This document shows positions 51,238 to 62,900 of a stretch of 64,000 bases of DNA, piece after piece. The notes beneath the pieces are model-generated. The model was not told where the DNA came from, made no database searches, and saw nothing but the letters and a program-made list of their open reading frames with translations. Each line of letters opens with the position of its first letter. Position 1 is the stretch's first letter. The DNA is from Tritrichomonas musculus (taxonomy: Eukaryota > Parabasalia > Tritrichomonadida > Tritrichomonadidae), in the NCBI GenBank assembly GCA_039105265.1, contig JAPFFF010000014.1, positions 992,001 through 1,056,000 of the forward strand, written 5' to 3'. A program made the translations under genes and the position numbers.

Positions 51238-52566
51238 TGAAATTGTTCAATTTGTAAAAATATAAAATAAAATTTATTTTCTTTCTATAGAAAATTTGTT
51301 AAAACCCTCATATATTTTTTTTCAAATAGAATTCAAATACTAAATTAATGTTGAGAATAATTTTCACAAAATGTTGATGAAATAGAGGATTTATTAAATA
51401 GAATTCAAAAACGTTGCGAAAATAAAAAATCGACTTTTTAAAAATAGCAATCCAAATAACAATTCAAAAATAAAATAAAATTTCTATTCAAGCATTCAAA
51501 AAGTTATCTGTTATTCAATAAAGGTTAGAAAATAAAAAATCTACTTTTTGAAATAAATCTTCTCAAATTTATCATTTTTTTAAATTTTTTTTTTGAAAAA
51601 GTTTATATATTTTCAGAAAGATTAAATTTAAAAAGTGGATTTTTTTAGTTAAAAAACATTTTCCAATTTTGAAACACTACTGTAACAAGCAGGGATGTTT
51701 ATCAATAAAACCTTCGATAAATGGTCGATGTAAAATAACAACTTTTTGCATTAAATCGTTAAAATTTCATAAAATTTCCCAACAAAAAGCCGATTTTTAC
51801 ATCAGCCATTTATCGGAGGTTTTATCGATAAAAATTTCTTTTATCGATAAACATCCGTGTTAACAAGATGCTATAATATATATAATCCAAATCTCATCAT
51901 TAGTTATATATTCAAAATGCATTCAAGATTCAACAAATTAAATTTTTTTTTTTTTCATTTCGCACTTTTTGATTAAAATCGCATCAATTTTCTAAGCATT
52001 GAATTCATTTAATGTTAGAAAAGTAACTTTTTTGAATATATATACCAATTAATCGATGGTTATTTAAACAAAAACACAAGAATAAACTCAAGATGATTCA
52101 AAAAACACACATAACAAATTATTCTTATGCTCTATGAATATAATTTATATATGTAGTGCTGATATGACGAAAATTCTAATATTTGAACATTTTGTTAACT
52201 GACTCTTTGAAAAAAATTCCTATTTGTTTCTTTCTATAGATCATTTGCCATATTAGAATCGAGTTGGATCATAAATAAAAAATCCCATCACACTTTCTCC
52301 AAATTCAATTCATCGTTCAAGCTTTATATGAAATGATCCTTACAATATCATAAATATAAATTATTTTTTTATTTAAATAAAAGATATTATGCAAAATAAA
52401 TAATTTAAATAACGAGATATACACAATATAAAATATAATATTTTGAATAATTTACAAAATTTAAAATTAAATATAAACTGAAAAAATTCAATTAATAAAT
52501 GGTTGAGAATTAAAATTTGAAAAAAAATTGAATAGATATTTGATACGATTAATTTCAAAAAAATAC
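51238..52566. other. Gene-free spacer containing a short hAT-type MITE
   Basis: AT-rich and without credible coding frames. The 170-bp inverted-repeat element at 51690-51859 is the only clear structure. The right end is the upstream region of the BTB gene. Confidence 0.55.
51690..51859. mobile_element. 170-bp hAT-type MITE
   Basis: The left end CAGGGATGTTTATCAATAAA is matched by the right end, which reads CACGGATGTTTATCGATAAA in reverse complement. Inner arm similarity (CCTTCGATAAATGG against CCTCCGATAAATGG) extends for about 45 bp. It is flanked by an 8-bp duplication, GTAACAAG (51682-51689) against TTAACAAG (51860-51867), seven of eight matching. The CAGGGATG end and 8-bp duplication point to the hAT superfamily. 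The arms contain repeated ATCGATAA motifs that could themselves fold. Confidence 0.8.
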
Positions 52567-53964
52567 ATGAATTTCTACTTATCATCTAAGGCACTTAGGC
52601 AATTTAAAGAAGCAGGATTAAAAAATGATTTTGAAATCAAAATATTTGATGATACAATTTATTGCAGTACATTTGTAGCTATTTTCATATCTGGTCGAAT
52701 ATCCAAAAATCATCGAATTGACCCAACAATGAGACGATTCACAATCAACTTTCCAGATAAATCATTATTTTATTCTAACATAAAAGAACTCAAAAGCATG
52801 ATTCAACAAACAGATTTTATTAAACAATTTCGAAATCTTTTAGAAGGTAGACCAATTTATTTTGATTCGGATGAGAATGATCAAGAGGATACAGACGACA
52901 TAGACAAAGCGAAATTATTCATTGAAATCGGACAAATACTCGAAAACAAAGAAATGATTGATAAAGGACTTGAAGTAATGGAAATTGATTTTACAAAAAG
53001 TGACATTTCAATTGAAGAAGCTATTGAAATGATCAAAATAAATCACAAAATATTCTGTCCAAAGATAAACAAGCGTTCATATGAAATTATTTCATCCAAT
53101 TTTTATTCAATTTTACAAAATGAAGATAAGAAAATTATTTCAATACTCAAAGAAATGAGCCAAGAAGAGTTAGAAACTATTTTTTCATCCCAAAAACTTC
53201 AAATTGATAATGAAGATTCATTGTTCGAATTAATAACAAATTTGGGTCCAGATTATTATTTTCTGTACGATTATATTGAATTCGAATATTTATCCATTGA
53301 AAAAGTTGAGCAATTTATTAATAATATATCAAATCATGAAGTCTCTCTACACCCATTACTTTGGTCATCAATTTGTCGTCGCTTGATGATTGATGTTACA
53401 AAGGGAAAGGAAAATTTTTATAACAAGCAACGCCATAAGAAACCAAAAAACAAAGTAAATCAAATTATAAATTGCGAGAAAGGAATCATAAAATATTTGA
53501 CAGAATTGACAGAAAATGATAACATTTATATCTCAAAAATTATTGATGTCGAAGTTTCTGAAGTCGAATCTGGTAAAATTAAAAATATCTTTGATCAATC
53601 TAAGAACACTTTATTAAGAGTTAAAGATCCAAAAAATAGCTTCATTGTTATTGACTTTAAGGATAAAAAAGTCAATCTTTCTAAATACTATTTTTCTGTT
53701 CCTGATGTTAAAGGAATCATCAGAAACCATCCGAATTCATGGGAAATTGAAGGATCAAATGATAAACAAGATTGGGAAAAAATCGATGAAAGATCAAATG
53801 AATCCAGCTTTTCTTATTATGGCGCTTCTAAAACTTTCACTTGCCAAAATCGCAACGATAAGTTTTATCGTTTCATTAGGATTAAAGAAATAATTGGCCA
53901 GAATAATGGCCATGAGTTACTCTTGTCCGAAGTTGAATTTTATGGCTTAGTTCAGCCAAATTGA
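52567..53964 (+). CDS. BTB-BACK protein with C-terminal F5/8-type C domain
   Basis: About 465 residues from the ATG at 52567 (the frame is open upstream without ATG). The N-terminal part (KNDFEIKIFDDTIYCSTFVAIFISGRI) is a BTB/POZ-type domain, followed by a helical BACK-like region (about 100-300). The C-terminal about 120 residues read a discoidin/F5-8-type jelly roll: SWEIEGSNDKQDWEKIDER, then FYRFIRIKEIIGQN and LLLSEVEFYG. This architecture is a large family in trichomonads. BTB domains often recruit Cullin-3 ligases. The discoidin-like end would be the ligand-binding part. It is probably cytosolic, as no signal peptide is visible. Confidence 0.83.
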   Translation: MNFYLSSKALRQFKEAGLKNDFEIKIFDDTIYCSTFVAIFISGRISKNHRIDPTMRRFTINFPDKSLFYSNIKELKSMIQQTDFIKQFRNLLEGRPIYFDSDENDQEDTDDIDKAKLFIEIGQILENKEMIDKGLEVMEIDFTKSDISIEEAIEMIKINHKIFCPKINKRSYEIISSNFYSILQNEDKKIISILKEMSQEELETIFSSQKLQIDNEDSLFELITNLGPDYYFLYDYIEFEYLSIEKVEQFINNISNHEVSLHPLLWSSICRRLMIDVTKGKENFYNKQRHKKPKNKVNQIINCEKGIIKYLTELTENDNIYISKIIDVEVSEVESGKIKNIFDQSKNTLLRVKDPKNSFIVIDFKDKKVNLSKYYFSVPDVKGIIRNHPNSWEIEGSNDKQDWEKIDERSNESSFSYYGASKTFTCQNRNDKFYRFIRIKEIIGQNNGHELLLSEVEFYGLVQPN

Positions 53965-54247
53965 ACCAATTATTATTATATATTAAACAATTCCAATGAA
54001 ATTATTGTAATGACATCTTATATTCTTTATCTTTAATAGACGGAGATCACAAACTAAATTAATTACACTGGCTTTCATATTCAAATTTAAAATTATTATT
54101 TTGATGAAATGATATTTAATAACAAAATCCAGAAAAACAGTAACGATTCTATTTTTAAAATATGCTTAAAAAATAAAATTATTTAAAATCTCGATAAAAA
54201 TATATTTTGTAGACAATTGAATAATCAAAATAAATAATATGCACTTT

Positions 54248-55198
54248 TTATTCTTTTTTGGATTTTCCAGCAAGTGAATCAATAATTTCACTAGCAGTAC
54301 CAACTTTCGTTTTGTTAACATCTGATGAAGAAACAACAGGGATTTCATTAATTACCTGTGGTTGATTATTTTCAGGTACATCAACTTTAGCTTGATCCCT
54401 TTGCTTTCTTTTCCTCTTTTTTTCATTAGTTTTGTTCTTTAAGAAATATTCACCTGATTCAATTTGTCTATCGATTTCTGTTTCTGGTGGTTGCTGTGGA
54501 AGAATATCTCTATTTCTAAATACACGCTTTGTTTTATTTTTTTTCTTTGAAAGTTTTTGGAAGTGGGGCAAAAATCTATCCCAATCTTTGTCTGCCATTT
54601 CAGGATTTTTCATCAACTCTCTTTTAACCATTAAAGTTTTGATGTGATAAACAGGATGGATATTTTTCATACAGTCTTCAGCAACCTTTTGAACAGTTGC
54701 AAGACCATCTGGCTTACCAATGGCGGCAACTGTATGCCCTTGAACTAAAATATAACATTGCGTAAGAAGTTCAAGAGCTTTTAATGTTTGACCATTTGGA
54801 CCAATAAGCCTTTGCCTACGTTTTGTAAACTTTTCTGCATTTCGAACATCACGACCAATCACAATAACCATTGATTCAACGTCATCTTCGAGAACACGAC
54901 ATGCTTGCTCAAAAGGAACCGATCGAGCGAGAAGTTTAATTAAATCACGACATCTAAGGATAGCAACTGGATCCCAGGTTTGATCTGTTGTTCTTACAGT
55001 CATAATACCATCAGTTGTGTTAAGAGTAGCATCTATTCCAAGAGTACCGAGTTTTTCTTCAACTTTCGGCCATATTTCAGTTAAATATCTTTCGCGATAA
55101 TGAGGAAATAAAACAACAAATGAAGACTCCTCAAGGAGACTCGATTTCATATCTCCTTTTTGGAATTTACGATTCCAATCAATCTCTTCTTCAGCCAT
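54248..55198 (-). CDS. KRR1: KRR1, small-subunit processome KH protein
   Basis: A 316-residue protein. The conserved body includes KSSLLEESSFVVLFPHYRERYL (about 18-39), the Krr1 KH pair with RSVPFEQACRVLEDDV, RRQRLIGPNGQTLKALELLT and CYILVQGHTVAAIG, and the downstream HPVYHIKTLMVKRELMKNP. A Lys-rich tail with a nucleolar-targeting look follows. Krr1 is needed for early cleavage of pre-18S rRNA in the nucleolus. It is divergently oriented to DHX37 with 169 bp between, so the two may share a promoter region. It is slightly shorter than the yeast protein (316 residues here) and looks complete. Confidence 0.95.
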   Translation of the reverse strand: MAEEEIDWNRKFQKGDMKSSLLEESSFVVLFPHYRERYLTEIWPKVEEKLGTLGIDATLNTTDGIMTVRTTDQTWDPVAILRCRDLIKLLARSVPFEQACRVLEDDVESMVIVIGRDVRNAEKFTKRRQRLIGPNGQTLKALELLTQCYILVQGHTVAAIGKPDGLATVQKVAEDCMKNIHPVYHIKTLMVKRELMKNPEMADKDWDRFLPHFQKLSKKKNKTKRVFRNRDILPQQPPETEIDRQIESGEYFLKNKTNEKKRKRKQRDQAKVDVPENNQPQVINEIPVVSSSDVNKTKVGTASEIIDSLAGKSKKE

Positions 55199-55367
55199 AA
55201 TTTAATTGATTCAAATACAATATTCAACCAATTATGCTTTTAAAAAGATCTTTATTTAATTGAATCTTTCAATCTATTCAAATATAAATTTAATTTGAAT
55301 TGCCTACACAATTTTCTTTTCTGAATTTTAGAGACCACTGTCTTTTTAAGATTTTCTATTTTAAACA

Positions 55368-58300
55368 ATGGATAATGATATAATTATCGACGAATCTCTT
55401 AAGAAAGAATTACCAACTGATGATCCCAATGCTATGTATAATCGTAAAAGAGCAGTTGAATTAGCTCCAGTTCAGAAATTAACTAAACATCAACAACGAC
55501 AACTAAGAAAAAAGAATTTATTAGAAGCTCCTAAATCAAAAGCAAGCGAAAAAAAAGAAAAGAAAAAAGAAGCAAGAAGGAAAACTTTAGAAAAATATAA
55601 TCGTCGAGATACAGTTCTTGAACAAATATCTAAAGTTACAATTTCAGAAGAATCTAGTTCATTAATCACACCAACGAGTTCTCTTGGTACCAAACAATCA
55701 AAACGACGTAGATATGAAGAAGCTTTGAAAAGAAAACAGATGGGTCTTTCATATGATCAAAATATAATCGATAGCGTTGAAAAAAAAATGTCATTATCAA
55801 AAATAGAAGCCGCACGAGAAGAAGGATGGAATGTTAGTGATGATAGTAGTGATGCCGAGGATAAAATAACTCAACCAACCGAAGAATTGAAAGAACCTCC
55901 ACAATTGTTTACACCTCTTATCAAAATTGTTGAAGAAAAACCTAAAACTTCAGATGAAACAAAAAATGAAGAAATTCAACCAGAAGTTCATTCAGAACCT
56001 CGATTAGCCATTAATGTTCCATTAAATAGACCAGAAGGAGTTGATGAAATCCGTTCGAAGTTACCAATCATTGGCGAAGAACAAACTATTGTTGAAAAAA
56101 TCCATGAAAATGATGTTGTTATTCTTTGCGGTGAAACCGGATCAGGAAAAACCACTCAGATACCACAATTTCTATATGAAGCTGGATATGGAACTCTTCG
56201 AACACATGGTAAAATTGTTGTTACTGAACCGCGTAAGGTTGCAGCTATTAATATGTCAAAAAGAGTTGCATATGAAACAGGATTACCATGGGGACAAAAA
56301 GTTGGCTATCAAGTTCGAAACAACAAATATTATACAGATTCAACAGTTATTAAATTTTGTACAGATGGTATCCTTTTAAGAGAAGCTGAAGAGGATTTAC
56401 TACTTTCTAAATATTCAGTTGTAATAATTGATGAAGCACATGAAAGAACAGTTAATACTGATGTTCTAATTGGTCTTCTTTCAAGAATAGTAGTTCTCAG
56501 AAGAGAACGAGTTGAAAAAGGAGAATCTAATATAGAAAAGCTTAAGTTAATTATCATGTCCGCCACTCTTCGTGTTGATGATTTCCTTAAAAATAAACGC
56601 TTGTTCGAAATAGAGCCACCATTAATCAATATAGATGCTAGACAATATGATGTTCAAGTTCATTTTTCTAGAAATACCCCAGCAATAGAGAAACGTCTTG
56701 ATACAGTAAAACACTGCGTTGAAATGATTCACGAAAGAATGCCACCGGGCGGTATTCTTGTTTTTCTTCCAGGAAAAAATGAAATCAAAGAATGTGTTTC
56801 ATATTTCAGTAAACTTTATTCAAAAGAGCGAGTCTCGTCAAATCATCCAAACAAATCTAATACAAAGAAACATACAGAAGTTGAAAATACAGCAGATAAA
56901 AGTACAGAACAAATTGAGATCGAGGATGTTGACGAAATTATGGACTTAAATCAGAAAATTGAAATCATAGATAAAAAACCAATGATTGTTTTACCTTTAT
57001 ACTCCCTACTTTCTCAAGAAGAGCAAGACAAAGTTTTCCAAGAATATCCAAAAGATCTTCGTCTTGTTGTTTTTTCAACTAATATTGCAGAAACTTCAAT
57101 TACAATTCCGAACATACGATACGTTGTAGATTTAGGACTCGAAAAGTGCCGCGAATTCGACTTCCGAGAACGATTAATCAAAACAAACGTTGATTTTATT
57201 TCACAAGCTTCAGCAGAACAAAGAAAAGGTCGTGCTGGTAGAACCGGTCCAGGCCATTGTTTTCGCCTTTATTCATCTGCATTTTTCCAAACATTTGACA
57301 AATTTACAAAGCCAGAAATACAAAGAAAGCCAATTACAGAAGTTGTTCTACTTCTTAAAACGATGGGATTGAATGATATCACAAAATTTCCTTTTCCAAC
57401 GTTAATTACACCAGAAAGTTTACAGGAAGCAGAAACAACATTAAAACATATCGGATTAATTGAATTGGAACCTCCTTTCAAAGCAAATTTGCTTGGAAAA
57501 GTGACATCTCAATTCCCTCTTGAACCAAGATTAGGAAAGTTCATTGTCAGCGCCAAAAAAGTTAATCTAGTTGAATATGCTATTATTGTAGCTGCTGGAC
57601 TTGATGTTCGTGAGCCACTTAACGGAAAACCAGATAAAAAATTAATATCAAAGGTAGGAGACCCATTTACTTTATTAAATGCATTTGGAGCTTATTTATA
57701 TGAAAAAAGTAAGAATAGAGAAAAAGAATTTTGTATAGAAAATCATATTTCACAAAAAGCGATGGAAGAGATGCAGCAAATTAGACAGCAATTAACAAAT
57801 ATTATATGGAAAACTGATAAAGGATGTTTAAAGAATGATAAAGCTGGATCAATTGAACCTAATGATAGTAATGCTGAAATTGTTTTGGCACAATGCCTAT
57901 TTTCGTCATATTGCGATCATGTTGCAAAATATGATGGAAAAGGAAAAATTTATACAACAGCTGAAAATAAAAAATGTGAAATCAGAGGAAATTCATGTTT
58001 GTTTGATAAAGAACCAACTTATATAACATATATTGATATTGATGAAACGAACGATAAAAAACGATTCAATTATGTAACTAAGATTTATCCTTTATGGATT
58101 AACCAAATAGGATCGAAACTTTACCTTAATCGCAAAAAACTTGGACCTCCAAAATATTTCCCTGATAAAGATGCTGTTTTGGCTAGAGTTGAAGCTACTT
58201 TCGGTCAACCAAACTGGAATTTACCAGCAGCCGATATTCCTCATCCAGAACCTTACAGAACTTTTGCATCTGCATTACTACAAGGAATTGTATTTCCACA

Positions 58301-58601
58301 ACTTGCCCAATTCAAATCAAAATTAATTTCAAATCCAAATGATTTAGAAAATACAAACAGATCACTTCCCCAAAGACTAATGTTGATTGTCATGGAACTA
58401 AAAAGAGTAGGAATATCATCAAAAAGAGATTTAGAAGCAAAATTTGTTCAAGAACCATTGTTCTTGATCTCTCAATGCATGATGTGGTATCCTGATAAGA
58501 ACGTTCAATCCAAACTTAGCCAAATTTGGCCATTGAAATCAGCTAATCAAGATAAAAAGATTGAATTTTCTGATTATGAATCTGATTCAGATACGGAATA
58601 A
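55368..58601 (+). CDS. DHX37: DHX37/Dhr1-type DEAH RNA helicase
   Basis: A 1,077-residue protein. The basic N-terminus (KHQQRQLRKKNLLEAPKSK) is Dhr1-like. The helicase core has motif I GETGSGKT (about 254), Ia TEPRKVAA, motif II DEAH (about 355), motif III SAT (about 398), STNIAETSITIP (motif V region) and motif VI QRKGRAGRTG (about 618). HA2 and OB-fold regions follow. Family marks of DHX37 include LRVDDFLKNKRLFEIEPPLI and RQYDVQVHFSRNTP. Dhr1 dissociates U3 snoRNA from pre-18S rRNA in the nucleolus. An acidic insert lies near 500-535. It is adjacent to KRR1, which acts in the same particle. Confidence 0.93.
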   Translation: MDNDIIIDESLKKELPTDDPNAMYNRKRAVELAPVQKLTKHQQRQLRKKNLLEAPKSKASEKKEKKKEARRKTLEKYNRRDTVLEQISKVTISEESSSLITPTSSLGTKQSKRRRYEEALKRKQMGLSYDQNIIDSVEKKMSLSKIEAAREEGWNVSDDSSDAEDKITQPTEELKEPPQLFTPLIKIVEEKPKTSDETKNEEIQPEVHSEPRLAINVPLNRPEGVDEIRSKLPIIGEEQTIVEKIHENDVVILCGETGSGKTTQIPQFLYEAGYGTLRTHGKIVVTEPRKVAAINMSKRVAYETGLPWGQKVGYQVRNNKYYTDSTVIKFCTDGILLREAEEDLLLSKYSVVIIDEAHERTVNTDVLIGLLSRIVVLRRERVEKGESNIEKLKLIIMSATLRVDDFLKNKRLFEIEPPLINIDARQYDVQVHFSRNTPAIEKRLDTVKHCVEMIHERMPPGGILVFLPGKNEIKECVSYFSKLYSKERVSSNHPNKSNTKKHTEVENTADKSTEQIEIEDVDEIMDLNQKIEIIDKKPMIVLPLYSLLSQEEQDKVFQEYPKDLRLVVFSTNIAETSITIPNIRYVVDLGLEKCREFDFRERLIKTNVDFISQASAEQRKGRAGRTGPGHCFRLYSSAFFQTFDKFTKPEIQRKPITEVVLLLKTMGLNDITKFPFPTLITPESLQEAETTLKHIGLIELEPPFKANLLGKVTSQFPLEPRLGKFIVSAKKVNLVEYAIIVAAGLDVREPLNGKPDKKLISKVGDPFTLLNAFGAYLYEKSKNREKEFCIENHISQKAMEEMQQIRQQLTNIIWKTDKGCLKNDKAGSIEPNDSNAEIVLAQCLFSSYCDHVAKYDGKGKIYTTAENKKCEIRGNSCLFDKEPTYITYIDIDETNDKKRFNYVTKIYPLWINQIGSKLYLNRKKLGPPKYFPDKDAVLARVEATFGQPNWNLPAADIPHPEPYRTFASALLQGIVFPQLAQFKSKLISNPNDLENTNRSLPQRLMLIVMELKRVGISSKRDLEAKFVQEPLFLISQCMMWYPDKNVQSKLSQIWPLKSANQDKKIEFSDYESDSDTE

Positions 58602-58949
58602 CTTTTGAAAAAAAAAAAAATATTTTGTGTTTTTTCTTTATAATATATTATTAAAATTAATGTTTTTCTGAAAATCTATAATCATATCATTTTCAAATTC
58701 TCTTATGAATATTTTTCAATAAGGTAATTTTTTTAATTTTGAAATGCCATATGCATTTTTATCATGTTGTATTAACATTAAAGGAGATAATTTTGAAATA
58801 GCAATATATAAATTTATAATATTTGGTTCAAATCGAAAGAGTGTAGGTTGACCTACATTTGAAAATATTGTATGATTTCATTGAAAATTTCTTAGGGTTC
58901 ATAAGTTTATAAATCTTCAAAAAGAAAAAAAAAAAATAGAAATCTTTAA
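58602..58949. other. AT-rich spacer upstream of SCAMP
   Basis: Contains a near-palindrome TGTAGGTTGACCTACA at 58842-58857, about 100 bp before the SCAMP start. It could be a binding site or chance. A runs occur at both ends. No gene. Confidence 0.5.
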
Positions 58950-59639
58950 ATGGATAATAATGATACAATGATAATTGAACAAAAAGTCGCTCTTCCAAAT
59001 CCATTTGATTCAACTCCAGAATATCGCACAAATGAAGTTCCTGGAATATTAGATAATCAAAACTTTAATGATTCGATGCCTGTATCAGATACAACAGCAA
59101 AAAAACCTAATTTTCCTTCTATTTTCCCTGTTGTTTATCATAACATTGGATTAGAAATTCCACAAAAGTATTCGTTTATATGCAGATTATGTTTATATGA
59201 AGCTCGATCATTTTTTTTCGTTTTACTTTTTTCTTTTATCGCAGGATGCTTTTCTGGATCAATAGATTCATATCTTATCGTTAAATGGAGAGAAGTCGTA
59301 TTATCATTATTTATTTTAATCATTTGTCCAATTGCTTTGCTTTATGGTCAATATTATCCACTTTATTGCGCAATTCGTGAAGAAAGACCAAATTCAAGCT
59401 TAGTGCCTTTTCAATTTTTTACAATTTTTGTTTTCTTTTTTATTTTGATTGGTATTCCTGGAACAGGATTGATAGGAATAGGATATTTAATTGTTTGTTT
59501 TCGTCAAGGAAAACTTGTTAATCAAATTTTTTCAACATTAATCACTATTTGGCACTTCTTAAATTTTGTTATACAGTTTATTCTATTATTTTTAATTTCT
59601 CCTATAAATGCATCTGCGATGATTATGCAAGTTCATTAA
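58950..59639 (+). CDS. SCAMP: SCAMP, secretory carrier membrane protein
   Basis: A 229-residue protein. An N-terminal cytosolic NPF motif (residues 17-19) binds EH-domain proteins. YHNIGLEIPQKYS precedes the membrane core. Four hydrophobic helices lie near residues 85-107, 115-135, 150-172 and 190-215. The loop YYPLYCAIREERPNSS and GIPGTGLIGIGYL match the SCAMP E-peptide and IPGxG regions. SCAMPs cycle between Golgi, endosomes and plasma membrane. The C-terminal tail is very short compared with animal forms, which is usual for protist and plant types. There is a clear ATG start after an A-rich leader. Confidence 0.87.
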   Translation: MDNNDTMIIEQKVALPNPFDSTPEYRTNEVPGILDNQNFNDSMPVSDTTAKKPNFPSIFPVVYHNIGLEIPQKYSFICRLCLYEARSFFFVLLFSFIAGCFSGSIDSYLIVKWREVVLSLFILIICPIALLYGQYYPLYCAIREERPNSSLVPFQFFTIFVFFFILIGIPGTGLIGIGYLIVCFRQGKLVNQIFSTLITIWHFLNFVIQFILLFLISPINASAMIMQVH

Positions 59640-59942
59640 ATTTATGTATGTAAAAATAATTTCTATATTTTTCCTTTTATATTCTTATTTGATTTTAAAA
59701 ATACTTTCTGATAAATAATCATTTGATTGCTGAAAATATTTTGTTTTCCTTTTGATCAAAGGCGTTATTTCAGAAAATATTATTCATTCAAATTTCAATT
59801 ATTCTCAATTTTTTTCAAAACTATAAAATTGAAATTTGAAATAGTATATAGAATTTTCTCTCTATACAAATTCAAACTTTTTCTTTATTTTTCTTTCAAT
59901 AAAACATTCAATTTACTGATAAAAACGATTTAAAATTTTTTG
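59640..59942. other. AT-rich spacer between SCAMP and giant gene
   Basis: T/A-rich DNA with no gene or structured repeat seen. It provides the upstream region of the long gene that follows. Confidence 0.45.
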
Positions 59943-62900
59943 ATGAAAAAGAGCTCTATTATTGGAAGAGATTATGAGTTTTTTACAGCCGCACGCGTTT
60001 TCAAATTCTCTTCTGTAATAGATATCTCTTTTTGGGCCAAGTTTTTCCATTCATTAATAGAATATTTCGCCAAAATCAACACAACGTCACAAGGAGCTCA
60101 TCTAATGGGATATATTTTTTGCATTCTTTTCTTTTTACAAACAATAATACCTTCATTGATAATCAATTCAGTTGAATTATGGCCGAGAGATTCAATTATC
60201 ACAAACATTTTCAGGATTGTATGCTCATTTTGCGATGGACCATCTGTTGACAAGCAGGATGAACGAATTTATGTATCTTTTTCGTTATCTTTTATTTTTT
60301 TATTATCATTTATTTTAGTTTGCTTTCGATCCAAATATTTTTCAAAGCTACAAATTTTAACATCAACAGAATCATCTCTCATGATATTTTATTTTAAATA
60401 TATATTAGTATTTTTCCTTCCTCTTTTACTTTCAGGGTTTCCATTGTCAATATACAAATTATCATATGGCGATTACTCATTTTTTTCTATATCTGTTGTT
60501 ATATTTGTACCCATTATATATATTTCATACATTACAGCAATGTTATTTCTAATTTTTCCTCGTGTTCTTCTTGAGAATGTCCCAAATCATGGCTGGTTTC
60601 CAAAAGTTACTGTTCTTCCATTCATTTCTACAGAGATATCTTCAGTACTATCGACTTGTGTTGGCATAACAACAGGCACAAATCGAACGGTTTTTCCTTT
60701 ACTCATATTTATTTTACATTTTTTAGTAGGCTTTATTACAATCAAATTTTCAATATATACAAAAAGTTCCTTTACGCTTGTTGCGTCGTCCATAGAATTC
60801 ACCTCATCAATTATAGCCTTAATCCAATTTATAAATACATTTCTCAAGCGAATTACGCCAGATGTCATCATAATTATTCTCTTTTTATTATTTGTCATAA
60901 TTTTTCTACTTTTAAAATTCATAAATTCAAGGCGTATTCGGTCGGTGCTAACATTTTATGACACCCTATATGACATAAATCCACAGCATGACCAAGAGCA
61001 GACATTGGACAAACGATACCAGTCGCCGATTCAATTTGTGTCTGATGTTTTATTGACGATAGAAAACTGGCATCCAATTCTATCGAGTTGGAAACTTTTT
61101 GAATACTCCGATAAGAGATGGCCGAAATCTTTTCTCATCTTCTTCTTGCATGCGAGGTCTATCTCATTATTTCCATCGATGAATTCCTCTCTATCGTTCA
61201 TGCATACAAAAATGCTCCATTCGCAGCTCTCGATGTTTCAGTCGATATACATGAAGCAATTCGACTGTCTCATCCAATCTCGGCAATTCACAGTGTCACC
61301 CAAAATTGAGAAGCGAATAACCGATGTCCAGTCTCGTCTGAATGTTTTATTGTCACTTTTGCGACGGTTTTGGGTTAATATTTTGCAGAAAAGCACTTCT
61401 AATTTCTGGGACGACGTCGACAAAATCAACAAAGTATTGAGCGACGTGGACGCGCTTCTCCTCCAGCTGACTCGTGATTATCCAAACAACGAGGACGTTT
61501 GGATTGAGTACTATCGTTTTGTTGTCTACATAAAGCATGACATTAAAGAGTCAAACACAATCAAGAACAAAATTCACAACCTTCTGACCAAGCGAAAGCA
61601 GCAGCCTGACCTTGCAATGACTCTTGCTGTTCAAGTCAATCCCAACATTCAGTCCTCTGTCCACGACTTCGTTGAGAACAACCAGCTGGAGGAAGAGTAC
61701 CCTTACAAGAGCGCCAGCAACAACAACAATAATTTGGCCGACCAAATAAACGAAGAAAATGAGGACTTTTTCGACTTCGTTGTTAGCGACTACAGCAAGG
61801 GATACAAGATGAACAAGAACTTGATCTACGGAGGCGACAACGACCAGTACTCGGACAGCAAGGAGAAGGAGAACTTGCTGGCAAAGAAGAAGAATAAAGA
61901 TGCTTTTCAACAGATGCAAATTGCAACGCAAGATTTAATTGAGCATTCAAAACTTGGCAACGTTTTTTACTCAATTATTATTTGTACGGTTTTGACGGTT
62001 TTGTCAATTGTTTTCTTCTGTCTCTTCTCAAATAAATACGCATCCGACTTCACAAAGAAACAGAAGAATTCTCTATCGTTCTTATCAAATCTGTCACTTT
62101 TTTATTACCAGCTTTCGTACTTCAACCTCTTCTTAATTACTTATCCTCTTTTCACATCACATGTCATAAAGGTAGATCGGTCGCTGATGGACCTCGTGGC
62201 GCCAAACTTGTTCACAACCTTGAAAATCATTCCAATTTGGAACTTCGATGTTCAACGTATTCAAAATGCGATCGACGAGATCAGAAAATTACATTCTGAG
62301 CTTATTCGGTCGCTCTACAAATTGGACAAATCTGACATGCACGTCAAGGAGATTATCAAGCTAATTGAATGCGAGTCGGTATATGACGGTTATACTCTTG
62401 GTGCGACGGTTGATCGTCTTTTGACTACGATTGAATCGATATTCAATTTTGAGACGGTTTCTTATATTGAAAAAGTTGAGAACCTCTCGATTTATCCGAC
62501 ATTCAATGCGACCTATCAAACAATTGAGAGCATATTCAATTTATCGGTTGATTACTTGAAGACGTTCCACAAAAACGTCCTCGATGAAATCAACGGTCTA
62601 ATGTGCCTCGCAATGATAACAACGCTGCTGCTCGTTTCAATATCGTTCGTTCTGAATCACTACCTGTTCGAGATACAGAACGACGCGATAACAAACAGCT
62701 TCCTCTTCTTCCCGAATTCTGAGAACAGAAGGGTCATCACAAAGTTCGGCCACCAACTCGCAATTGACCCAGACCTGACTCACCTATCGTCGCTGACAAA
62801 CAAGAACAACGACAACGCGAAGCAGATGTTTGTCTACATATTGATCTTTCTTTTCTCCTTCTTGCCGTTCTGCATTGGGTGCCTGATCATCTACTACCTC

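Noticed and set aside
51669-51863. Plus-strand 64-codon frame
   Set aside because: It lies over the inverted-repeat MITE; its sequence is the element, not a gene.
58842-58857. Palindrome TGTAGGTTGACCTACA as an operator
   Set aside because: Only 7-bp arms and a single occurrence noticed; noted in the spacer entry but not enough for a regulatory call.
61551-61974. Minus-strand hydrophobic frames of 126 and 63 codons
   Set aside because: Antisense of the long open gene from 59943, which is continuous on the other strand.
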